This document shows positions 44,757 to 52,695 of a stretch of 64,000 nucleotides of DNA, in pieces. Position numbers and translations under genes: made by a program. The notes beneath the pieces are model-generated. The model made no database searches. It had not been told where the DNA came from and was given only the letters and a program-made list of their open reading frames with translations. The DNA is from Alicyclobacillus herbarius DSM 13609 (GTDB lineage: Bacteria; Bacillota; Bacilli; Alicyclobacillales; Alicyclobacillaceae), in assembly GCF_000430585.1 (NCBI RefSeq), contig NZ_AUMH01000005.1, forward strand, positions 105,918 to 169,917, in the 5' to 3' direction. Position 1 is the first letter of the stretch; each line of letters begins with the position of its first letter.

Positions 44757-44777
44757 GGCTCCGAAGCGATCGGAGCC
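44757..44777 (+). terminator. Hairpin, weak terminator candidate
   Basis: GGCTCCGA/TCGGAGCC forms an 8-bp stem with a 5-base loop, with ACTTTTAAATTT a few bases downstream. It may end the TetR transcript. The rest of 44617-45015 holds the tRNA-like piece and no gene. Confidence 0.4.
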
Positions 44778-45015
44778 ACCGTCACTTTTAAATTTCCACG
44801 AAATCCTGGACAACGCCCAGACAATTTGATTTCCGTGTTAAATGGGAAAGAACCAAAGTACAGGGTGGTACAAGGGACTTTTCATAACGCAACAACTACG
44901 CTGTCCGACCACTCTACAATTCTTTTTGATATGGAAGAGGATTCCTTTTGCGCGCGCGTCTCGGCGCGTAAACTGGTGAAAAAGGGGGCAACACACAAAG
45001 GAGGTTCGGAAGAGC

Positions 45016-46665
45016 GTGGAGATTCGGAGAGTCGTGTACGCCACAGGTACGGTCGTTCCGAACAATGGACAAGGCTATTTCCCAGCAGACATCAAGCGAC
45101 TCTACAACTTTCCGGACAACTTGACGGGCCAGGGTCAGACAATTGGCATTCTGGAGTTTTCCAACGGATACAACCTGCGTGATGCCCAACAATTTTGGCA
45201 GATGCACGGGATCACCGCGCCGCAGGTGACGTTCGTCTCGGTGGATGGGACGCCCAATGACGGGGGCACCAGCTCGGATGATGAGGAGGCCACATTGGAC
45301 CTTCAGTGGGCTGGTGCGCTGGCGCCTGGGGCGCGCATTGTTGTGTACGAGGCGAACGCGGGCAGCACGTATGACGAGTTTGCCCAGGCGGTGACACGGA
45401 CCCTGGAGTACATCCTCAAGGATACCCAATACCAGCCGTCGGTACTGTCCATCTCGTACGGGGACGGAGAGGTCTCCTTCAACGCGGACGATCTCCGGCA
45501 GTGGGCCGATTTAGTGGCCCAGCTGGATGCGAAGGGGATTACGGTCTGTATTGCTTCTGGCGATCAGGGAGCGTACGGGCTGCACGATACCAGCGGTCCG
45601 AAAACCCGCCACGCGGACGCGCCGGCCAGTGTACCCGCGGCAATTGCGGTCGGTGGTACGTCCCTCCAGCCGGACGGCCAGGAAACAGCCTGGACGTACA
45701 ACAGCCCGGAGAACGGTGGGGCGACCGGCGGTGGGTTCAGCAGCGTCTTTGCCAAGCCCGATTATCAGTCCGGGATCTCCGGAAACGGTCGAGGTTTGCC
45801 GGATATCGCCTGCAATGCCGATCCGGTCACGGGATACCAAATCATCTTTCAGGGGCAAGCGGCTGTAGTGGGCGGTACGTCCGTCTCCTGTCCCGTGTTT
45901 GCGGCGCTGGTGGCTCTGGCCAACCAAGCTCGCGAGCAACAAGGCTTGCCGCCTCTATCCGGTCTCGCCAAGGTCCTGTATTCGGGGGCGGCTGGTCTGG
46001 GGTACCGGGACATCACGGTCGGGAATAACACCTTCAACGGGGTGACCGGGTACAAGGCCGGTCCAGGCTGGGATGCGTGTACAGGGTTCGGATCGTTTGA
46101 TGCCAGTCAATTGATTTCGTACCTGTCCACACTGCCAGCTGCCACGCAACCGTCCCCGACGCCCACTCCCGATCCGCAGCCGACACCGGCCCCGCAGCCA
46201 CAGCCGTCACCAGCTCCTAAACCACAACCAGAGCCCAATCCTGCACCGACCCCGCGTCCAGAACCGCAGCCGGTGCGCAGCCATCGCCACTACCCATCGC
46301 CGCGGCGCACCTGGGAGTTCATCGTCCGTGTGAAGGCGGTGATTCAGCGGGTGGAGGCGGATGTCCACCATGATGGCGCCTCTCATCACCATTTGTTAAT
46401 CGATAACATTCGCGTGTTGAAGGTCTGGAACGGAACGCAGTGGGAGGTGGCCGACAAGGCGTTTGTCGCCATTCGCTACGGGGATGAGCTGGGGCTCCCA
46501 GGACCCATCCCAAATCTGGCCGCGGGGCAGACGATTGAGTTACAGGGTCGTTACATCTCACAAAACGATGTGTATCCGAGTATCGGCAATCCGGGCGAAG
46601 CGGTCATCGACGAGACTCATCACCCGTTTGGGTTTGTCGTGTACGAAGGTCAAATGTATCGGTAA
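45016..46665 (+). CDS. Sedolisin (S53) peptidase without pro-domain, with extra C-terminal domain
   Basis: The 549-residue protein opens almost directly with the catalytic domain (GYFPADIKRLYNFP). The kumamolisin-type catalytic set is complete: Glu91 and Asp95 in EEATLDLQW, Asp183 in SGDQGAYGL as oxyanion partner, and Ser289 in GGTSVSCP; a calcium-site-like GPGWDACTGFG follows. It lacks both a signal peptide and the ~190-residue inhibitory pro-domain of secreted kumamolisins. Residues ~375-425 are a Pro/Thr/Gln linker, then a ~125-residue beta-rich domain with a His cluster (HHDGASHHHLL). The GTG start follows AAAGGAGG. It converges on the exporter genes of the TOMM locus; a link to peptide processing is only a hypothesis. 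Confidence 0.88.
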   Translation: MEIRRVVYATGTVVPNNGQGYFPADIKRLYNFPDNLTGQGQTIGILEFSNGYNLRDAQQFWQMHGITAPQVTFVSVDGTPNDGGTSSDDEEATLDLQWAGALAPGARIVVYEANAGSTYDEFAQAVTRTLEYILKDTQYQPSVLSISYGDGEVSFNADDLRQWADLVAQLDAKGITVCIASGDQGAYGLHDTSGPKTRHADAPASVPAAIAVGGTSLQPDGQETAWTYNSPENGGATGGGFSSVFAKPDYQSGISGNGRGLPDIACNADPVTGYQIIFQGQAAVVGGTSVSCPVFAALVALANQAREQQGLPPLSGLAKVLYSGAAGLGYRDITVGNNTFNGVTGYKAGPGWDACTGFGSFDASQLISYLSTLPAATQPSPTPTPDPQPTPAPQPQPSPAPKPQPEPNPAPTPRPEPQPVRSHRHYPSPRRTWEFIVRVKAVIQRVEADVHHDGASHHHLLIDNIRVLKVWNGTQWEVADKAFVAIRYGDELGLPGPIPNLAAGQTIELQGRYISQNDVYPSIGNPGEAVIDETHHPFGFVVYEGQMYR

Positions 46666-46741
46666 GCAGAAACACAAGGTTGGACTTGGAATCCGGCAAG
46701 CCTTTCGGGTCTGCGTGAAACTCATAGTGTCGTGGTACGAC

Positions 46742-46787
46742 CTCCTGATGGGAGAGGGCTCAACCTCAACTCCATCAGGAGTTTTTT
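46742..46787 (+). terminator. Rho-independent terminator after the sedolisin gene
   Basis: The stem CTCCTGATGG/CCATCAGGAG is followed by six T, 77 bases after the sedolisin stop and before the convergent permease gene. Confidence 0.85.
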
Positions 46788-46831
46788 ACGTGAATCAAAT
46801 CCAGGTAGTCATTCTCTATGGAGTTCCGGCT

Positions 46832-47629
46832 CTAGCTGCGTACGGTGAGGCGATTGCCGGATGTATACACGCGCAGCCCGAGTTGAAAGACCTTGTATGC
46901 CAGCCCCACCTCAAGGACACCGACGGCCAGGGAAATCCACATCAGCCATGGGTGTACCGCGTCGATCACCGCTAGGGGCAGGGAACTGACGAGCCCGGCT
47001 GGAACAATGCCAAAGATGAGGACGCGGATGACCACACCGTGAAAGATGCCGGATGGATAGTGGGAAAAGGTGAGAAACACTTCAGCCAGTTGTGCCCCCA
47101 AGCCTTCACGGCCGCCGATGAAGAATACCAGCGACTGGGTCAGGACGACAAATCCGATGAGCAAAAGGGTGCAGGCAGATACACTTACCAGCGTCTGGCC
47201 CAGCGCCGGCAGGGTGTGAGGCGTGGCCAAAAGCAGCATCCCCAACCCGAAACCCACATCCCCCCAACCGACCACGTTCTGACGAGAGATGAGGGCATGG
47301 TAAAGGGGCGGCCTGGGTTGGCTGAGATAGATGTCCAGTTCCCCTTCGGAGATGATACGGCCCAGGTTCAGCGCGTTTCCGAACACGATGTCCATGATGC
47401 CGAAACTGAAGGCGGACAGGCCCCAGAGGTAGAGAATATCGGTTCGGTGCCAGCCTTGAACGACCGAAAAGCGGGCAAAGTAGAGCAGCCAAAACATTAC
47501 CCAAATTCCGTCGTTGAACGCCATGCTGGCCACCTGCAGCCAAAAACTCGAGCGGAACGCATAGCTGCCCTTGAGGTTGAACCAAAAATAGGCCAGCGTC
47601 AGTCGAAAGGTCTTAGCCACCTTGGACAT
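46832..47629 (-). CDS. ABC-2 family exporter permease (DUF990 type)
   Basis: The 265-residue product has six predicted membrane helices (LTLAYFWFNLKGSYAFRSSF, GIWVMFWLLYFARFS, SEGELDIYLSQPRPPLYHAL). These permeases pair with a second one and an ATPase in Gram-positive exporters. It overlaps the upstream permease gene by 17 bases and is the last gene of the minus-strand block. This subunit looks intact, unlike its two partners. Confidence 0.85.
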   Translation of the reverse strand: MSKVAKTFRLTLAYFWFNLKGSYAFRSSFWLQVASMAFNDGIWVMFWLLYFARFSVVQGWHRTDILYLWGLSAFSFGIMDIVFGNALNLGRIISEGELDIYLSQPRPPLYHALISRQNVVGWGDVGFGLGMLLLATPHTLPALGQTLVSVSACTLLLIGFVVLTQSLVFFIGGREGLGAQLAEVFLTFSHYPSGIFHGVVIRVLIFGIVPAGLVSSLPLAVIDAVHPWLMWISLAVGVLEVGLAYKVFQLGLRVYTSGNRLTVRS

Positions 47630-48332
47630 AGAGCCGTCTCACCCCCTGCCGATAGAGAAGCCCGCAGAGCACAAAGCAAAGCAACATCCAACCGACGGCC
47701 AAGCCCACGCCTTGACCGAGGTTATACCCAGGCGCGTGGACCAAGGTGCGGGCGGGAAGGTAGGCCACCACTTGGAACGGCAGCCAGGCACAAAAGTGCG
47801 CCAGCCAGGTCGGGAACAGAGGCAGCGGGATCATCATGCCCCCTAAAATCATCACCAGGCGCGAGAGAATTAGGTCGAGACCGCGTCCATCCTCCATCCA
47901 GAAGAGAAGTAAGCCCAGGGTCATGTTGAGGGCAAATTGGGTCGAGACCGCGACGGCCGTCACGCCAAGCCCGCACCCGAGAGAACCCCAGGTCACTGGC
48001 GGGGGGCCAAAGAAAAAGGTGGTGACGATGCCGGCGAGGATGAAGTTGACGAAGATACGTATACTCGCCTCTCCCAGGTAGTGGGCAAAGTTGTATCCGA
48101 TGTACCCAATGGGCTTGGTCAAGCGGTACGCAATATCCCCGTGCTTGATTTCTTCCGCCAAGCGCTGCATGATGTGCGGGCAGCCCATGACAATCGATTC
48201 TGTGAAGGCTAGGTACCAGACCATTTGGTTCACGCTATACCCTGCGATGGTCGGGCGCCCACCGGCTGCGTAGGTCGTGGACCATAGTTCCGAGAACACG
48301 TACATGATGACGACGAGGAAAATGCTCCGCAC
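47613..48332 (-). CDS. ABC-2 family exporter permease, 5' end damaged
   Basis: The frame shows six predicted helices and GDIAYRLTKPIGYIGYNFAHY, the signature of this permease family. The annotated start is the first GTG, but in-frame codons upstream already read KYAAVYRIAVCNQWAYVGEQ, which looks like the true N-terminal part and has no ATG, GTG or TTG before a stop. The missing start coincides with a junction to the ATPase gene, suggesting a deletion that fused the two. Expression of a full-length protein is doubtful. It ends inside the next permease gene. Confidence 0.65.
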   Translation of the reverse strand: MRSIFLVVIMYVFSELWSTTYAAGGRPTIAGYSVNQMVWYLAFTESIVMGCPHIMQRLAEEIKHGDIAYRLTKPIGYIGYNFAHYLGEASIRIFVNFILAGIVTTFFFGPPPVTWGSLGCGLGVTAVAVSTQFALNMTLGLLLFWMEDGRGLDLILSRLVMILGGMMIPLPLFPTWLAHFCAWLPFQVVAYLPARTLVHAPGYNLGQGVGLAVGWMLLCFVLCGLLYRQGVRRLYVQGG

Positions 48333-48399
48333 CAGTTGTTCCCCGACATACGCCCACTGGTTGCAGACGGCAATGCGATATACGGCCGCGTACTTCCAC

Positions 48400-49097
48400 C
48401 ACCAGCTTTATCCGGGCGGGCTCCAACGTTTGTACCTCCACCCCCTCGCAGGCAAGGTCGAAGTCGGGCTCTTGCAACTGTAGGTGCACCTCTTTATAGT
48501 GCAGGAAACGGTTGACCAGCTGCGTGGTCGGACCGTCAAACAGCAACCGTCCCTGGTTGATGACCAAGACGCGGCGGCAGAGGGACTCCACGTCGGTGGC
48601 GTCGTGCGATGTGAGAAACACGGTCACGTCTTCCTGCTGGTTCAGGTCCCGTATGAGCTCGCGAATCGTCTGTTTCACCACCACATCCAGGCCAATCGTC
48701 GGCTCGTCGAGAAACAGGATGCGCGGGCGGTGCAGGAAGGAGACGGCAATCTCGCAACGCATACGTTCGCCCAGGGAGAGCCGTCGCACCGGGGTATCCA
48801 TCAGGGCGCTCAACTGGAACCGTTCAACCAGTTCATCACGTCGCCGGCGGTATTCCGTCTTAGGGAGGTCGTAGATGCTAGCCATCAAGTCGAAGGTGTC
48901 GCGCGGTGGGAGGTGGTACCACAGTTGCGACTTTTGCCCGAACACGGTGCCAATCCGATAGGACAGTTGCACGCGCTCCTGCCTCTAGTGATCGTCAATT
49001 CGGCAGGGGGAACGCGCCGCCAGGGAAGGCGCAGCCTGCGTCGCCGTGCCTGTGGAAACACCTTACACAGCTGTTGCACCTCAATAATGTTCTGCAC
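48400..49097 (-). pseudogene. ABC exporter ATPase with Walker A deleted
   Basis: The N-terminal segment (NIIEVQQLCKVFPQARRRRL, from GTG 49097) breaks off at 49010-48990. The sequence resumes in another frame at YRIGTVFGQKSQLWYHLPPR, so the ~80 residues holding the Walker A loop are missing. The later motifs are well kept: LSLGERMRCEIAVSFLHRP signature, ILFLDEPTIGLD Walker B, and TSHDATDVESLC switch. The C-terminal ~50 residues are also lost where the gene runs into the permease. It cannot bind ATP normally as written. It lies directly downstream of the TOMM SagB gene. Confidence 0.8.
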
Positions 49098-49167
49098 CTT
49101 CAACTTCCCCTCGCGTTTTGAGCGAGTATACGAAGGGGAAAGTTTGCTGTCAATCCTTTTCACAGAC

Positions 49168-50742
49168 CTACCCGCGCAAGTCTGCCTGCAGCCTCATAGG
49201 AGGTCGATGCGCCCCCACGGGGATCTGTATTAGGCAGGTCTTGCCCTCTGCCGGCAACGCGTACAAGGTGTCAACCGTCGGCGCGTCAAAACCGAGCAAC
49301 GGGTGGCCGTTCATGCCCAGTGCAGATGCCGCGAGCAGCAGGCACTGGGTGAGAATGCCCGCCTCCATCTGCTGGATGCGGTACCCACGAACACCAAGCA
49401 CGTCTCGCTGAATCCCCCTCTGACCGACGACGTGGACACAGACTGGCACCTGAAACAGGTTCACCGTGTACATGGACAATGCCTCGTGCAGGGACATGCG
49501 GGGATCTCCCGACTGAATCCGCTGCAGTCCGTGGCATCCACTCAGGTACCGATACACTCCATCTGGAATGTTCACCACGTTGTGCAGGCACACGTACAGG
49601 GAAACATTGCAGCCCTTCTCAGCGGGTGACCGAACGTCGCTGTCGTGACGGAATAAAGCCGCCGTCTCATACAACAGTTCTGCTAGTTGAAGACTCGAGA
49701 CTTTCTTCTGAATAAAATCCAGTGCCGGAGAATACCGCTTGCGACTCACCTCCGCGAGGTCAAATTCCATCGGCTCAACCTGAGGCAGGGCGACATCTAT
49801 CGATGGTTCAGCGGGCCTTGTAAGGGGCGGTGGGTCTAGAAAGTCATTCGTTGATTCCAGAAACGATGCCTCGTTGCAGCGGGTCAAGAGAGGATAGCTG
49901 CCCAGCCGTCGGGTCTTCAAGGTGTATTCATGGCATGTGCGGGGTAGCTCTTCCCGCAACGCACTCGCAGTAACGGCAGGCGCATGCCGCTCCGGGTGGA
50001 ACCACTCAAGGGGAGGCTTTGTCGACAGTGGAACGACGGCATACACGCTCTCCTCAGACTCAGAAAATCCCAGCAAGTGATTCAATGCGCGGTCCAGAAA
50101 CTGGTAACAGACCACCGCATTTAGACTAAGCCGTTTCGCCACCGCAAGTAGCTGTCCCAGAACCGCCCCCGCATCCAGTCCTTGTAAACGGTAAGAAAAG
50201 TTACAGTATTTAAAAAAGTTCTTCCAAAACACAGTAGAGACAAATGCGACTCCACAGCAGTCCGCCAAGTCGCAGCGGTGGCCAAGTGCTTGCTCCAGAA
50301 ACGGATCGAAATGTCCCTCGCGCAACAGGACCAACTGGTGATGGGCAGCGTTATAGTGATAGACGCCAAGAGGCAGTTCGTCCAGTTTCAGGTAGACGTA
50401 CAGCTCACTCGGATATAAGCCACCGCCCGACGGGACAAATCGCCTCAATTGGAGGGAGGTGTCGACCTCCATGGTGCCCCCTTCCCCCGGATAGGCCGAC
50501 TGGCTGACCATGCTCACTCCGTACACGTACCACAGCAACCCGCCGAGGGTCTGCAAATCTAGCGGATGTGGGGAAGTGGGGCCAGTCAGGACGAGCGGGA
50601 CGGTCGTTGGCAGCGGAAAGACTGGCTGTCCTCGATACAACTTGAAGGTCAACGGCGCGTCTTCCCAGTCCACCTCCCATTCCGGTGGACGCGCCTTGTC
50701 CGTGTCGTAGTGCAGTTGGTAAAAAAGTGTGTTGAGGTCCAT
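49168..50742 (-). CDS. SagB-type FMN-dependent azoline dehydrogenase of the TOMM locus
   Basis: The 524-residue protein contains two nitroreductase-like halves. The first carries RRFVPSGGGLYPSELYVYLK (~residues 99-118), the usual SagB flavin-site motif, and GLDAGAVLGQLLAVAKRLSL. The second (~350-524) reads SLQLAELLYETAALF, YVCLHNVVNIPDGVYRYLSG and GILTQCLLLAASALGMNG. SagB enzymes oxidise azolines formed from Cys/Ser/Thr to aromatic azoles. It starts 21 bases after the YcaO stop with AGGAGGCAGCACGTC upstream, so the two are co-transcribed. The sequence looks intact. Confidence 0.9.
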   Translation of the reverse strand: MDLNTLFYQLHYDTDKARPPEWEVDWEDAPLTFKLYRGQPVFPLPTTVPLVLTGPTSPHPLDLQTLGGLLWYVYGVSMVSQSAYPGEGGTMEVDTSLQLRRFVPSGGGLYPSELYVYLKLDELPLGVYHYNAAHHQLVLLREGHFDPFLEQALGHRCDLADCCGVAFVSTVFWKNFFKYCNFSYRLQGLDAGAVLGQLLAVAKRLSLNAVVCYQFLDRALNHLLGFSESEESVYAVVPLSTKPPLEWFHPERHAPAVTASALREELPRTCHEYTLKTRRLGSYPLLTRCNEASFLESTNDFLDPPPLTRPAEPSIDVALPQVEPMEFDLAEVSRKRYSPALDFIQKKVSSLQLAELLYETAALFRHDSDVRSPAEKGCNVSLYVCLHNVVNIPDGVYRYLSGCHGLQRIQSGDPRMSLHEALSMYTVNLFQVPVCVHVVGQRGIQRDVLGVRGYRIQQMEAGILTQCLLLAASALGMNGHPLLGFDAPTVDTLYALPAEGKTCLIQIPVGAHRPPMRLQADLRG

Positions 50743-50763
50743 GACGTGCTGCCTCCTATTCCT

Positions 50764-52695
50764 TTATGGAAATGGGTGCGGGTACGGGTTCAATTGCTCC
50801 CAAGTTAACGGTTCGCTCGTGTAGCCGAGCTGAGCAGGAACGGTCAGCACGCGGTTCAACCCGTGCAGTCGAGTTAGATGGTAGCCGAAGGTCATTGGCA
50901 GCATCCCGGGAATGATCACCTTCACGCAGTACAGACCGTTTCGCTTTAACTCTGGAGCGGTCTGGTCAACGACCACGACGTCCAAACCTTGACAATTCAG
51001 GGTATCCAGGACGATGCGTAAGTCATCGGTTAGGTCGGCGTGCTGGGGCCACAGTGGAAATGCGTCCTCCAGTGTGCACTGCTCTTGGCTGGAGAGCAGA
51101 AACCGCAGCCGCTGCTCCGACTCTGGCAAACTGTACAGCAGGGAGTGGTCCTCCATCTGGCGAACGAGCGCCGAATCACGGTACATCCGCAGGGCCGCGG
51201 CCCGGTCCATTGGCTGCGCTCGCAAATTTGCGATGGTACCTACCACCTCGTGGATGGCACTCTTAATGGCGCGTACTGGCTCCAGGTGACTGCCTCCCGC
51301 GCAGATGAGATGAGGTCCTTGTTTGCTCCGGTTCTTCGCCACCGCAAAGATGCTTGGAATTCCATGCTCCATGGTCGCGTTATACAAATACAGATGGTAT
51401 CCAAGCTGGTGGCGTAGAGTGAGCAGCATCAGGTCGAGCTCGGGATCCGTTGCGGAACTGAGGTTCAGGCGCGGCAGAGGCAAGCGGGCGTACCAGGTCA
51501 ACAGAAACGAGTCCCGCTCCAACACTTCCAGGATTCCGTGCAGGATGGCTTCTTCTAGCGATCCGCCCACGGCGCACCCGTTCGATGTTTCGTAGACAAA
51601 GCCGCCCTCAGACGTCACACTGTAATACGCAATCGTCCGAGGCACGAGTACAGGTTGCTGGCGCTGAAACGAGTACCCCCACACCCAGTCCATCGTCATG
51701 TCCGGGTGGTACGGTTGAAATGGGAAGTCAGGCTGTCTGTATGCCGCCGGATGGTGCAGGCCAACCCGAGCGGGGTCCAGCGCCTGGTCGGCCAAGTTGC
51801 GGTAGCTGTCGTGGACCACCGTGCGCTTGGCCCGCGGCTCTATACCACAGTAGCGCTCCAGAGCTTCGAGAATGGCAGTTAGCTCGCTTTCCGCAAAGGA
51901 GAAACTGCGGCCAGCCGTCGCTTCGTCTCCAGCCGGCAAGGGCAGGTTCACGCTGGCCGTCGCCAACGGGGTCGCCAGATCGTGCATCTTCCCGTTCAGT
52001 AGCCCGGACCGGTAGTCGAGGTAGTCCCTCTGCAAGCATGGCCCGAGTGCTTCCAGAGACACCGTCCGATATACGTCGGGCCGCGATTTCTTCCTCGGCT
52101 GCAGCTTGATTTTGGCCGCGTCGGGTGTATCGTCCGGCATTTGGCCACACACTGGACAAAGAGGGTTCGGGAGTACCACATGCAGTGAAGTAGCTAGGGT
52201 CTTCAGGTGTACCCGGTACACGCGTCCGTCCGTTTGGCAAGCTATACCCGCCAAACGGCGGCGAGCTTCGGAGGCCACCAGCTGAGCGATATGCGACAAA
52301 CCGGTGTTCGTCGCCCACACGTCGCGTGGCAGGCCTCCACGCTCGGCCAGAACCGTCCGCAATTGCCACATCTCGGGTCGATCCGCTCCCGCCATCCATT
52401 GCCTGTAGTCGGCGCACTCGGAGCACCCCTGGACCCCGGGTTGTACAAGCGGCCCGACAATCCCCATACCGAGCCAGACAAACGCGCCTAGCCAGGGAAT
52501 ACGGGCCGCCCGGCACGCCGCTTCCGCCCGTTGGTGCACCGCCGGATGCCAGCCATCGTGCAACACCAGCACCAGGCCGACGTTGGCCGGCAGCAGATGT
52601 GCCAAGTCGGTTTGGCGCACGACGTTTAGATCCGCCAATTCCCGCGCCGTCAGTTGCGCGAGTTTCCCTTCCCCAATAACCAGAACGGTGTCCAC
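50764..52695 (-). CDS. Fused leader-binding E1-like/YcaO cyclodehydratase
   Basis: The 643-residue protein has an N-terminal E1/ThiF-like partner domain with a zinc tetrathiolate Cys91-x2-Cys94 and Cys180-x2-Cys183. From about residue 215 follows a YcaO domain. ATP-site acidic stretches AESELTAILEALERYCG and EEAILHGILEVLERDSF are present, and the C-terminus ends NPYPHPFP, the PxPxP tail important in azoline-forming YcaO enzymes. It uses ATP to cyclise Cys residues of the precursor core to thiazolines. The GTG start overlaps the preceding gene by 46 bases, with GGAGGGGCGTCA as ribosome binding site. Confidence 0.92.
   Translation of the reverse strand: MDTVLVIGEGKLAQLTARELADLNVVRQTDLAHLLPANVGLVLVLHDGWHPAVHQRAEAACRAARIPWLGAFVWLGMGIVGPLVQPGVQGCSECADYRQWMAGADRPEMWQLRTVLAERGGLPRDVWATNTGLSHIAQLVASEARRRLAGIACQTDGRVYRVHLKTLATSLHVVLPNPLCPVCGQMPDDTPDAAKIKLQPRKKSRPDVYRTVSLEALGPCLQRDYLDYRSGLLNGKMHDLATPLATASVNLPLPAGDEATAGRSFSFAESELTAILEALERYCGIEPRAKRTVVHDSYRNLADQALDPARVGLHHPAAYRQPDFPFQPYHPDMTMDWVWGYSFQRQQPVLVPRTIAYYSVTSEGGFVYETSNGCAVGGSLEEAILHGILEVLERDSFLLTWYARLPLPRLNLSSATDPELDLMLLTLRHQLGYHLYLYNATMEHGIPSIFAVAKNRSKQGPHLICAGGSHLEPVRAIKSAIHEVVGTIANLRAQPMDRAAALRMYRDSALVRQMEDHSLLYSLPESEQRLRFLLSSQEQCTLEDAFPLWPQHADLTDDLRIVLDTLNCQGLDVVVVDQTAPELKRNGLYCVKVIIPGMLPMTFGYHLTRLHGLNRVLTVPAQLGYTSEPLTWEQLNPYPHPFP

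Noticed and set aside
48235..48972. Functional ABC ATPase starting at 48972
   Set aside because: It starts after the Walker A region; the N-terminal part exists in another frame upstream, so this is a damaged gene.
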